The translations under genes and the position numbers were made by a program. Positions 34,312-42,179 of a stretch of DNA of 64,000 nt are shown piece after piece. Source of the stretch: Bacteroidota bacterium (GTDB lineage Bacteria > Bacteroidota > Bacteroidia > Cytophagales > Cyclobacteriaceae); assembly GCA_023428695.1 (NCBI GenBank), contig JAEYWY010000025.1:116748-180747 (forward strand). Reading direction: 5' to 3'. The notes beneath the pieces were generated by a model. It saw only the letters and a program-made list of their open reading frames with translations, searched no databases and had not been told where the DNA came from. Positions within the stretch are counted from its first letter, which is position 1. Each line of letters opens with the position of its first letter.

Positions 34312-36723
34312 TTATTTCCTTATCAACGCACCCAGCTTCTGCTCGAATGCATTCATCAACTTCTGCATCGTTTTGTCGATCTCCTCATCTGTCAGCGTCT
34401 TCGCTTCATCCTGAAGTGTGAAACCCAACGCGTACGCTTTCTTGCCCGACGCAATCTTGTCGCCTTCGTAGACATCAAATGCGACAATGTTTCGGATCAG
34501 TTTCTTTTCAGTCGAAAGTACCAGACTCCTGATCTCATCAAAACTGATTCCCTTGTCAATAACTAGTGAGAGGTCTCGACGCACCTCAGGAAATTTTGCA
34601 ACTTCCTGAATGACTAACTTAGGGCTTGCCGACTGGAAAAGCAAGACGGAATTCAATTCACAATAAAATATTTCCTGCTTAATGCCGAATTCTTTTAATA
34701 ACGTCGATTTTACTTTGCCAAGCTTGCCAATCTCTTCCTTGCCACGCATGACACGCAAGCCATAGTCAAACAATTGGTCCTGAATTACTTCCTGCTTTAC
34801 CTGTTGCAACCCCGAACGCGACAGGATGTGGTTGACCTGCTGGGCAAGATCAAAATAGGAAACTGTTTCCGTCTTGCGCTGCCAGTTTTCAGCCTCGCGG
34901 TTACCCGTCATGTATAACGCAAGCCTTTCCTCCTCGTGATATTTACCACCTTCCTTATAGTAAATCTTTCCGAACTCATAAAGCCGGAGATCCTTCTGCC
35001 TGCGATTAATATTGTATGCACAAACCTCCAGTCCGGTAAATAACATCGTCTGGCGAAGAATACCTTGCTCCTCGCTCAACTTGTTAAGCATTTCAACAGG
35101 CTCACCTGTGAACGTGAGATTGTGCTTCGTCTGATAATTCTGATTCGTCAGCGAATTGGTCCAGATCTCGTAGAATCCATTTCCCGCCAGCATCTCACCA
35201 ATAGTACGGCGGTACTTGTCAATGTCTTTTACCGGAAACTCAGCGAGGTAGTCCGTCCCCGCTATCGACAAAAGCTCGATGTTGTTGAATCCGTAAATTC
35301 TCAGAATCTCCTCCACGACATCAGCTTCCTGTGTTACATCCACACGATACGGCGGAACAGAAACGCTGAATTCACCATCACCCTTTTCGAGTACATCAAT
35401 ATCAAGCCGACCGAGGATCGCGAATATCTCGTCATGCGGAATCTGCTTTCCAATCAACCGGTCAATATTCCTGTGTTTCACCTTAATAACCACTGGCTTC
35501 ACAGGTTCAGGGTAGATATCGACGATCTCGGATGAAATCTCGCCGCCAGCGATTTCCTGAATCAGTAACGCGGCGCGTTTCAGTGCATAAACTGTGTTCC
35601 CGGGATCGGTACCTCGTTCAAAACGGAACGACGCATCAGTTTTCAGCTGATGATGCATCGACGTGCGCCGGATATAGTCAGGAGAAAAACACGCGCTTTC
35701 CAGGAAGATACTTTTCGTTTCATTCGTGACCCCGGAATGAACACCACCAAACACGCCTGCGATACACATCCCCTCCTGCTCATCGCAGATCATAAGGTCC
35801 TGTGACGTCAGTTTGCGTTCCTTACCGTCCAGTGTTACGAAGGCAGTGCCTTCGGGCATCGTCTTCACCACAACACGCCCGCGAATCTTCCCGAGGTCGA
35901 ATGCGTGCAGGGGCTGTCCTGTTTCGTGAAGTACAAAATTCGTGATGTCAACAATGTTATTGATCGGTGTAAGCCCAATGCTGAGTAATCGGTTCTTCAG
36001 CCACTCCGGCGACTCCTTTACCGTCACGCCCGATATGCTCACACCAGAATATCGCGGACATGCCTTCTGGTTCTCAACTACAACCGGTATCGCTCCCGAT
36101 GTATTTGCCACACGAAACGAATCAACCGATGGTTTGCGGATCGTGCGATTTTTCGCCGCGCGCACGTCCCTGGCAACACCAATATGTGAGGCAGCATCCG
36201 CGCGGTTGGGTGTGAGACCTATTTCAAGAATATGATCTGACTCAATCTTATAATACGCCGCAGCGGGTGTTCCAACCTTAACATTGGCAGGAAGCACGAT
36301 AATGCCTTCATGACTTTTCCCGATGCCGATCTCATCTTCAGCACAGATCATCCCCTCGGATTGCTCACCGCGAATTTTTGCCGCCTTGATAGTAAATGAT
36401 TCTCCGCCGGCAGGATAAAGCGTTGTTCCCGGCAGCGCTACAATCACCTTTTGTCCCGCAGCAACGTTGGAGGCACCACACACAATGTTCCGGATAGTAC
36501 CATCGCCAACATCAACCGTGGTGAGAGACAACTTGTCTGCATTCGGGTGCTTCCGGCATGTGAGGACTTCACCGACAACCAGCCCCTTTAGTCCGCCTTT
36601 CACGGTTTCGTGTTCTTCGACTATTTCAACTTCAAGACCTGTGGAAGTCAGAATGCCGGCGAGTTCTTCGGGCGATTCCGGGATATCGATATATTCTTTT
36701 AACCAGTTGTATGAGATCGTCAT
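34312..36723 (-). CDS. pheT: Phenylalanyl-tRNA synthetase beta subunit
   Basis: The 803-residue protein has the bacterial PheT domain order: an N-terminal part with a tRNA-binding OB domain (VVGEVLTCRKHPNADKLSLT, residues 45-150), the B3/B4 editing domain (about 210-385), the B5 domain (near 400-480), a core catalytic-like domain and the C-terminal FDX-ACB anticodon-binding domain (FPEVRRDLSLVIDKGISFDEI). It forms the alpha2beta2 enzyme with PheS, which is not in the window. It starts the leftward group with the coiled-coil gene and zapA. Confidence 0.97.
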   Translation of the reverse strand: MTISYNWLKEYIDIPESPEELAGILTSTGLEVEIVEEHETVKGGLKGLVVGEVLTCRKHPNADKLSLTTVDVGDGTIRNIVCGASNVAAGQKVIVALPGTTLYPAGGESFTIKAAKIRGEQSEGMICAEDEIGIGKSHEGIIVLPANVKVGTPAAAYYKIESDHILEIGLTPNRADAASHIGVARDVRAAKNRTIRKPSVDSFRVANTSGAIPVVVENQKACPRYSGVSISGVTVKESPEWLKNRLLSIGLTPINNIVDITNFVLHETGQPLHAFDLGKIRGRVVVKTMPEGTAFVTLDGKERKLTSQDLMICDEQEGMCIAGVFGGVHSGVTNETKSIFLESACFSPDYIRRTSMHHQLKTDASFRFERGTDPGNTVYALKRAALLIQEIAGGEISSEIVDIYPEPVKPVVIKVKHRNIDRLIGKQIPHDEIFAILGRLDIDVLEKGDGEFSVSVPPYRVDVTQEADVVEEILRIYGFNNIELLSIAGTDYLAEFPVKDIDKYRRTIGEMLAGNGFYEIWTNSLTNQNYQTKHNLTFTGEPVEMLNKLSEEQGILRQTMLFTGLEVCAYNINRRQKDLRLYEFGKIYYKEGGKYHEEERLALYMTGNREAENWQRKTETVSYFDLAQQVNHILSRSGLQQVKQEVIQDQLFDYGLRVMRGKEEIGKLGKVKSTLLKEFGIKQEIFYCELNSVLLFQSASPKLVIQEVAKFPEVRRDLSLVIDKGISFDEIRSLVLSTEKKLIRNIVAFDVYEGDKIASGKKAYALGFTLQDEAKTLTDEEIDKTMQKLMNAFEQKLGALIRK

Positions 36724-36845
36724 AGCACAAACCCGCGCAGGGAAATTTTAAGCGCCCAAAAATAGATGGATTTGGAGGCGTAACCAAACATTTTCCGAAA
36801 GGAAGTCGATCACGACGGGAGCCGGAAATCCGGCCCCGAATGGCG

Positions 36846-37463
36846 CTAGTGATATGTCTTTTCGCCCGCCTGGATTGGAACCGTAAGCAGGTTTTCAGGT
36901 GGTGGCAACGGACAGGAGAATTTGTCGGTGTACGCGCAATACGGATTATAGGCCTTGTTGAAATCCAGCGTGATCGTGTTGCTGCCCTGAACGCGGTTTA
37001 TGTCGAGATAACGTCCGGCACCGTACGTTTCATCAGCGCTGGTGCCATCGCCAAATGCGAGGAACAGCTTGCCGCGCGCTGGTCCCATGTCGATCATTTC
37101 GAGGATGAGCAGACGGTTCCGAAATCCCATCAGATCAAATTCCGCGTAAGCGTACTCCATATACCGCTCTTCCTTGCCATCATTGGTGGCCACAACAACA
37201 AGTTTCCGGTCCTCAACCGGCTTGAGATCAGCAGTAATGCGGTACTTGATGTCCGGCGGGAAGTATTTGAGCCCTTCGAATGAATCGGGATCATCAGCAA
37301 AGGGTGACTCTTTCGATGTGCGCATGAACGTGTCTTTCTCCTTGCGCTCCTTAACGATCTGATTAACATATTCGGTTTGATCCTTACTGCCGTAAATCGT
37401 ATAAAACACGGTTATGATCACCGAAGCGATGACAAGAAGAAGGATTATGTTTTTTGGTTTCAT
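36846..37463 (-). CDS. DUF1684 domain-containing protein
   Basis: Using the ATG at 37463 (frame open from a TTG at 37490), the protein has 205 residues with an N-terminal membrane anchor (NIILLLVIASVIITVFYTIY). The DUF1684 core follows, with FEGLKYFPPDIKYRITADL and FNKAYNPYCAYTDKFSCPLPPPEN, whose Cys-rich NPYCAY-x-CPLPP pattern is characteristic. Its function is unknown. It lies 74 bases downstream of the serine hydrolase gene on the same strand and is probably exposed to the periplasm. Confidence 0.88.
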   Translation of the reverse strand: MKPKNIILLLVIASVIITVFYTIYGSKDQTEYVNQIVKERKEKDTFMRTSKESPFADDPDSFEGLKYFPPDIKYRITADLKPVEDRKLVVVATNDGKEERYMEYAYAEFDLMGFRNRLLILEMIDMGPARGKLFLAFGDGTSADETYGAGRYLDINRVQGSNTITLDFNKAYNPYCAYTDKFSCPLPPPENLLTVPIQAGEKTYH

Positions 37464-37537
37464 GCGTCGTGGCTCGTAAGACCTCGGCAAGTATCGAACA
37501 TCACGTCCAAAGTTTCAAGCTTCCCGCAACAAAAGCG

Positions 37538-38803
37538 CTATTGTCCGACACCTGTTGCCGGAACGTTGACTTTCGCATGATAATTATCCCATTCACGAAT
37601 GGCGTCCCGGTGTTTGTCAAAGATCCCGAGAAACACGGGAATTCCGCGGTCAGGAAGTGCTCCGGGTGCGTTGGCAAGTATACAGATGGCAAGCTTATCC
37701 TTCACGCTCACCGCCACTTCACTGCGGTAACCATTCACAAATCCACCGTGATACGCAAGCGTGTCGTTGGGAAAGTGCAGAACGCGCCAGCCCATGCCGT
37801 ACGACGAGTCGCGGATACGCCGTGACCGGCCGTAGTTTCTGTTTCGGGAAGGCGCCTTGACAAAGGGTGTGTAACATTCCTGCAGTGTTTCAGGTTGGAT
37901 GACATCGGGACGTGCGCCGACCAATGCTTTCATCCAGTGCGCCATATCGTAAATGCTGGCATTCACTCCGCCAGCAGGGGCTACGTTGTAATACGTGTTG
38001 TTGATCGCAACCCTGCGCCAGCCACCCTTACGCGGCATGTGTGGCTTCGCGACGTTGTCGTTCGACATGATGGAGAAATAGTCAATCGATGCGTCGGACA
38101 TTCCCAGCGGACCGAATACCTTTTCAATCATCCACGCTTCATAACTCTTGCCGGTTCCCTGGTGAATCACTTCACCGATCAGGCTATACGCCACATTCTG
38201 ATAGCTATACGTCACACCAACGCGCGTTGCCAACGGTACACCCTGCAGACGCTGCAGCAAATCCGACAACGGCAGGCCTTCTTCAACAAGATTCGTGTAT
38301 GCGTGAAAGGGAAGCCCCGTTGTATGACTGAGTACGTTACGAATGCGCAATTTTTTCGTTTCCTCCGGTGAGTGCAATGAAAAGTCCGGAACGTACTGCG
38401 TAACGGGGTCGTCCCAGTTGAACCGGCCTTCTTCCACCATGATACCTGAAAGAAACGACGCAAAACATTTCGACACCGACGCAAGGCGAAACACTGTATG
38501 TACATTCACACTGTCGTTGGTGCCGGCTTCGCGCACACCGAAGCCTTTCATGTACACAATCGTCGAATCCTTTACAATAGCAACGGCCGCTCCGGGCGTA
38601 TGTGAGATGAGGTTCATGATCTCAAGTTGCCGTTCGAACTCTTCGATCACTTCGTCCATGTGTGGATTGTGCGGAGGTCTCGCAGCCTCGACCTTCACAG
38701 GTACAACTACTTCATCTTCGCGGCTGCTGACATAGATCTGACCAACGAGAATCGGTACGACAAGGAAAACGGAGACAATAAAGAAATAGAATTTGTGCTT
38801 CAT
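37538..38803 (-). CDS. Serine hydrolase, class C beta-lactamase / penicillin-binding family
   Basis: The 421-residue protein has an N-terminal membrane anchor (FYFFIVSVFLVVPILVG) and the three active-site motifs of the beta-lactamase-related serine hydrolases. These are SxxK in ASVSK (Ser109, Lys112), YxN in YSYQNVAYSL, and HGG in YHGGFVNG near the C-terminus. Such proteins may be peptidases, esterases or D-aminopeptidases acting on the cell-wall side. Despite the family name, beta-lactam resistance is not implied. DUF1684 follows on the same strand. Confidence 0.92.
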   Translation of the reverse strand: MKHKFYFFIVSVFLVVPILVGQIYVSSREDEVVVPVKVEAARPPHNPHMDEVIEEFERQLEIMNLISHTPGAAVAIVKDSTIVYMKGFGVREAGTNDSVNVHTVFRLASVSKCFASFLSGIMVEEGRFNWDDPVTQYVPDFSLHSPEETKKLRIRNVLSHTTGLPFHAYTNLVEEGLPLSDLLQRLQGVPLATRVGVTYSYQNVAYSLIGEVIHQGTGKSYEAWMIEKVFGPLGMSDASIDYFSIMSNDNVAKPHMPRKGGWRRVAINNTYYNVAPAGGVNASIYDMAHWMKALVGARPDVIQPETLQECYTPFVKAPSRNRNYGRSRRIRDSSYGMGWRVLHFPNDTLAYHGGFVNGYRSEVAVSVKDKLAICILANAPGALPDRGIPVFLGIFDKHRDAIREWDNYHAKVNVPATGVGQ

Positions 38804-38853
38804 TCCGTCCCGGGAAAGCGGTCAATATAAGTCTTTTCTGTCAGACGAATTTA

Positions 38854-39540
38854 TTACAGCATGCCTTCGTCGGCAAAACTGAAATACCTGTGCCCTGCCA
38901 CGATAAGATGATCGAGTACCTGGATCTCAAGCAGCTTGCCGGCTTCTTTCAATCGTTGCGTCAGCTGTATGTCAGCCTGACTCGCTACAAGATTGCCCGA
39001 AGGATGATTATGCGCCACGATGATGCCGCTCGAAAGTTCTTCAAGTGCAAGTTTGAAGATGATCTTCGGATCTGCAACGGTACCGGCGACACCACCAATG
39101 CTCACCTGCTGTTTTCGGATCAGCCTGTTTGCCCGGTTGAGCAACAACACCCAGAATTCTTCATGGGGCAGATCCATCAGATTCGCCTTTACGAGTTCAA
39201 ACGCATCGCGTGAGCCACTTATTTTTGGTTTTTCGTCCGGAAGAAATTCTCTTCGCCGGCGGCCAAGCTCGAGTGCGGCGGCAACGGCAACTGCACGTGC
39301 CTCGCCCACGCCTTTTACGCGCGTAAGTTCCTTAACCCCCAACGCACCAAGCGTGTGAAGATTGTTTCCGGCTATCTGCAAAAGGTTCTTCGCGACCTCG
39401 ACAGCGCTGTGTGTTCCAGTCCCCGAACCGATGAGGATAGCAATTAACTCGGCGTCACTCAGCGCGGACTTTCCTTTAAGCAGCATTTTCTCGCGGGGGC
39501 GGTCCTCCGGGGACCATTCTCTGATGGTGAGATTTTTCAT
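38854..39540 (-). CDS. radC: RadC family JAB/MPN-domain protein
   Basis: The 228-residue protein has an N-terminal helix-hairpin-helix region (LGVKELTRVKGVGEARAVAV) and the RadC JAB metalloprotease-like core with HNHPSGN and a downstream S-x-x-D (SQADIQL). Metal-binding His and Asp residues are thus present. Despite the name it is not needed for DNA repair in E. coli; its function is open. It lies 51 bases upstream of the serine hydrolase gene. Confidence 0.93.
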   Translation of the reverse strand: MKNLTIREWSPEDRPREKMLLKGKSALSDAELIAILIGSGTGTHSAVEVAKNLLQIAGNNLHTLGALGVKELTRVKGVGEARAVAVAAALELGRRRREFLPDEKPKISGSRDAFELVKANLMDLPHEEFWVLLLNRANRLIRKQQVSIGGVAGTVADPKIIFKLALEELSSGIIVAHNHPSGNLVASQADIQLTQRLKEAGKLLEIQVLDHLIVAGHRYFSFADEGML

Positions 39541-39605
39541 AGTAGCTAACGGTGTTTTTCGATAATAACGAAATCTAATCTAAGCTATTAAAAAAAACCG
39601 AAACC

Positions 39606-39646
39606 GGATCCTGAGCACGGCGCGTGCGAAAGCCCGGCAGCGAGCG
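39606..39646 (+). repeat. Intergenic repeat, copy 1
   Basis: About 41 bases beginning GGATCCTGAGCACGGC and ending GGCAGCGAGCG recur at 40294-40332 with a few changes. It lies between radC and rpsT in a 227-bp gap without a gene. Confidence 0.6.
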
Positions 39647-39713
39647 AAATCGCTACCGCGGACCGATCTTAAGAAACGCAACTGTGATTTTCAGCAGCTG
39701 CCCCAGCCACCAA

Positions 39714-39738
39714 CAAAAAACCCCGCGTGTCGCGGGGT
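39714..39738 (-). terminator. Rho-independent terminator of rpsT
   Basis: An 8-bp perfect stem ACCCCGCG / CGCGGGGT with a three-base loop is followed leftward by six T residues, 30 bases after the rpsT stop. Confidence 0.9.
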
Positions 39739-39767
39739 CTGTATATTAATGCATTGCGGTCGTATTG

Positions 39768-40022
39768 TTACGCCAGCTTGCTTACGTGCTTGCTCAGCTT
39801 CGACTTCTGGTTGGCAGCTTTTCTCTTGTGGATTACACCCTTCTTGGCCAGTTTGTCGATCATCGATGCTACCTTATTGTAAAGCTCCTGTGCTTCCGAC
39901 TTCGTTGAAGTTGTCTTCAAACGCTTGATGAATGTACGCGTTGTCTTGTGTTGATAACGGTTCCTGACACGCTTAAGCTCGTTTGCACGGATTCTTTTCT
40001 CTGCTGACTTATGATTTGCCAT
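39768..40022 (-). CDS. rpsT: 30S ribosomal protein S20
   Basis: The ATG at 40022 starts MANHKSAEKRIRANELKRVR, the canonical S20 N-terminus, giving 84 residues. The frame runs open to 40049 but the extra nine residues are not part of S20. The protein is basic and helical and binds 16S rRNA early in assembly. A very good promoter lies 25 bases upstream and a strong terminator follows, so it is a single-gene unit. Confidence 0.97.
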   Translation of the reverse strand: MANHKSAEKRIRANELKRVRNRYQHKTTRTFIKRLKTTSTKSEAQELYNKVASMIDKLAKKGVIHKRKAANQKSKLSKHVSKLA

Positions 40023-40046
40023 ATCTGTCTTTAAAAATAAGGACTG

Positions 40047-40076
40047 CAAAGGTAGGGATAAATCTTGAATTTCAAA
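40047..40076 (-). promoter_or_regulatory. Promoter of rpsT, Bacteroidota type
   Basis: Leftward, TTTG (complement of 40073-40076) and TACCTTTG (complement of 40047-40054) are separated by 18 bases, a near-perfect match to the TTTG / TAnnTTTG consensus. Transcription would start about 15 bases before the rpsT ATG. Confidence 0.75.
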
Positions 40077-40293
40077 TTTTCAGTTTTACAATTTCTGACA
40101 TTCTGGTCCATCGATGGGGGAGCCTTTTTTTTCACCGCGAAGACGCAACAGGGGCGCAAGGAGTTGGGGGCCAGTTTTGACGCAAAACCGGCTTTAAAGG
40201 GCGATTCCGACGCAAAATTGGCTTCACGGCCCTCAGAGCTCCATGCGTGATGATGATAATAAGAGCTGGCCAAAGTTTAAAAAACGCGACCTC

Positions 40294-40332
40294 GGATCCT
40301 GAGCACGGCACGTGCAAGGCCAGCAGCGAGCG
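40294..40332 (+). repeat. Intergenic repeat, copy 2
   Basis: This copy begins GGATCCTGAGCACGGC like the copy at 39606 and ends GCAGCGAGCG, with changes in the middle. The two bracket rpsT in the same orientation. Confidence 0.6.
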
Positions 40333-40484
40333 CCGTGTCCCGAGATACCCGGGGAAGGACCCGGGCGTGCATTCCGCTTGTACTGCGTGCGTTCCATGGC
40401 GAAAGCTATGTTGGGGTGATTTCTCAAAAAGACATTCCTCGATAGCAATCGCGTTCTCCCTGATCCTTCGCTCGCCGCTGCCTT

Positions 40485-40510
40485 GCGGGCAAGGCAGCGG
40501 ATGCAGGTGA
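40485..40510. repeat. Near-perfect 26-bp palindrome
   Basis: CCGCTGCCTTGC and GCAAGGCAGCGG pair perfectly over 12 bp with a two-base centre. There is no T run, so it is not a standard terminator. Confidence 0.6.
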
Positions 40511-40570
40511 TCAATTATTTTACGCCCGCGACTCTGTTATTGTCCGAATTTTCCGCGTCAAGACCACCCT

Positions 40571-40610
40571 CGCGCACCCCTGGCCCCTAAGGGGACAGCC
40601 GCACGGGGAG
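40571..40610 (+). repeat. Short copy of the CCCCTAAGGGG intergenic motif
   Basis: CGCGCACCCC, then GGCCCCTAAGGGGACAGCCG and CACGG match the core of the long repeats at 56957-58578, showing that this motif is dispersed in the genome. Confidence 0.55.
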
Positions 40611-40682
40611 TGGCAAGTGTGAGCGTGAGAGAAAGCTCGGGCCTCACTCTGCGTTGCCTGCATTCCGGCGTCTCCGCTCCGC

Positions 40683-42104
40683 TCAGCCCCTCCTCCGCAA
40701 CGCCACAACATTCTCCACATGCGTCGTATGCGGGAACATATCAACCGGCTGTATCGCCGTGATCTCGTATTTCTGATCCAAAATCGCCATGTCCCGGGCC
40801 TGCGTGGCCGGATTACAACTCACATATACAATGGTCTGCGGTTCGGCCTGCAAAAGCATTTTCGTCACATCCTCGTGCATCCCCGCCCGCGGCGGATCGG
40901 TAATCACCGTGTCCGGATGACCATGAACCCCCAGAAACGACCCGGTCAGCAGGTCCTTGATGTCGCCAGCGTAAAAATCGGTGTTTTTGATGCCATTCAG
41001 GGCTGAATTCAATTTCGCATCGGCAATAGCATCGGCCACGTACTCAAGGCCCACAACCCGCTGCGCATTCCCGGCGACGAAGTTGGCGATGGTGCCCGTG
41101 CCGGTGTAGAGATCGTAAACCAGTTCACTGCCCGTGAGTCCCGCCATTTGCCACGCCACCTTGTAGAGCTCAAACGCCTGGTCCGAATTGGTTTGGTAAA
41201 ACGATTTGGGTCCGACGCGAAATGAAAGCACGCCGCTCCCATCCGGTTTTGGCATTTGTTCCGTGATAAACGGATTGCCTTTCCAGCATTTGATATCGAG
41301 GTCAGCAAAAGTATCGTTGCGTTTGCCGTTAATCACGTACATAAATGACGTAATACGGGGGAAGTCCCGCTCAAGGCGACTGAGTATCTTGTCAATCCAC
41401 GGCATTTCATCGTAGGTCACCTGCAGGATTACCATGACCTCACCGGTGTTTGCCGTACGAATGGTGAGCGTGCGCAGAAAGCCAACCTGCTTGCGCAAGT
41501 CGAAAAACGGGATGTTTTCCTTTAATGCCTCGTCGCGGGCCGCAAGGCGGATCATGTTCGACGGATCAGGCTGAAGGTGACACTCTTTTACATCGAACAC
41601 CAGGTCGTACTTGCGCGGAATGTGGTAGCCAAGTGCCGGTTCACCCTCGCCGGGACGTTCGGGATCGTGCATCTCGTCACGTGTCAACCACCGCTGCGCA
41701 GAGAATGTGTAATCCAACTTATTCCGGTAGAACCGTGTCTTACCGGATGGAATGATTGGCGAGATATAGGGCAGCGTCAGGCCACCGATTCGCTCCAGGT
41801 TATCAACAACCTGCTTTTGTTTATAGGTGAGCTGCGTTTCATAATTAATGTGCTGCCACGAACATCCGCCGCAAATTCCAAAATGGACGCAGAACGGCTG
41901 AGTGCGGTTCGGGGAAAACGATAACACATTCGTAACCCTGCCCTCCAGATAACTGCTCTTGATCTTGTTAACCTGAGCCTCAACTATGTCACCCGGAGCA
42001 CCTCCTTCGAGAAAGATAACCTTTCCATCCACGCGGGACACACATTTACCCTCCGCAGCCATTGTCTCCACAAGCAGATTGCTGATTATATCGCCTTTAC
42101 GCAT
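40683..42104 (-). CDS. rlmD: 23S rRNA (uracil-1939-C5)-methyltransferase
   Basis: The 473-residue protein starts with a TRAM RNA-binding domain (about 1-70). Cysteines in CVHFGICGGCSWQHI (73-87) follow, which hold a [4Fe-4S] cluster in the RlmD/RumA family. The SAM-dependent methyltransferase domain ends the protein: YDLYTGTGTIANF (motif I), TDPPRAGMHED, and the catalytic Cys in VSCNPATQARD near the C-terminus. It methylates C5 of a uracil in 23S rRNA. The gene is monocistronic, divergent from the T9SS cargo gene. Confidence 0.93.
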   Translation of the reverse strand: MRKGDIISNLLVETMAAEGKCVSRVDGKVIFLEGGAPGDIVEAQVNKIKSSYLEGRVTNVLSFSPNRTQPFCVHFGICGGCSWQHINYETQLTYKQKQVVDNLERIGGLTLPYISPIIPSGKTRFYRNKLDYTFSAQRWLTRDEMHDPERPGEGEPALGYHIPRKYDLVFDVKECHLQPDPSNMIRLAARDEALKENIPFFDLRKQVGFLRTLTIRTANTGEVMVILQVTYDEMPWIDKILSRLERDFPRITSFMYVINGKRNDTFADLDIKCWKGNPFITEQMPKPDGSGVLSFRVGPKSFYQTNSDQAFELYKVAWQMAGLTGSELVYDLYTGTGTIANFVAGNAQRVVGLEYVADAIADAKLNSALNGIKNTDFYAGDIKDLLTGSFLGVHGHPDTVITDPPRAGMHEDVTKMLLQAEPQTIVYVSCNPATQARDMAILDQKYEITAIQPVDMFPHTTHVENVVALRRRG

Positions 42105-42132
42105 AGGCGCGCAAATTACGGCAAAGAACCGT

Positions 42133-42162
42133 TTTGCTACCGATCCATATTACTTATCTTTA
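42133..42162 (+). promoter_or_regulatory. Promoter of the T9SS cargo gene
   Basis: TTTG at 42133-42136 and TATCTTTA at 42155-42162 are 18 bases apart, close to the Bacteroidota consensus. The start codon lies 18 bases after the -7 box. Confidence 0.6.
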
Positions 42163-42179
42163 AAATTCGGGGGGATGTT

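Larger units (their letters stand above)
40055..40682. other. Gene-free intergenic region with repeats
   Basis: No credible gene is seen in these 630 bases. It holds a short tandem pair GACGCAAAACCGGCTT and GACGCAAAATTGGCTT (about 40179-40226), the second copy of the GGATCCTGAGCACGGC repeat, a 26-bp near-palindrome (40485-40510), and a motif shared with the long repeats near 57 kb (40571-40610). Open frames here are short and overlap the repeats. Confidence 0.6.

Noticed and set aside
37538..38803. Antibiotic-resistance beta-lactamase
   Set aside because: The SxxK, YxN and HGG motifs fit the general serine hydrolase family; nothing points specifically to beta-lactam hydrolysis.
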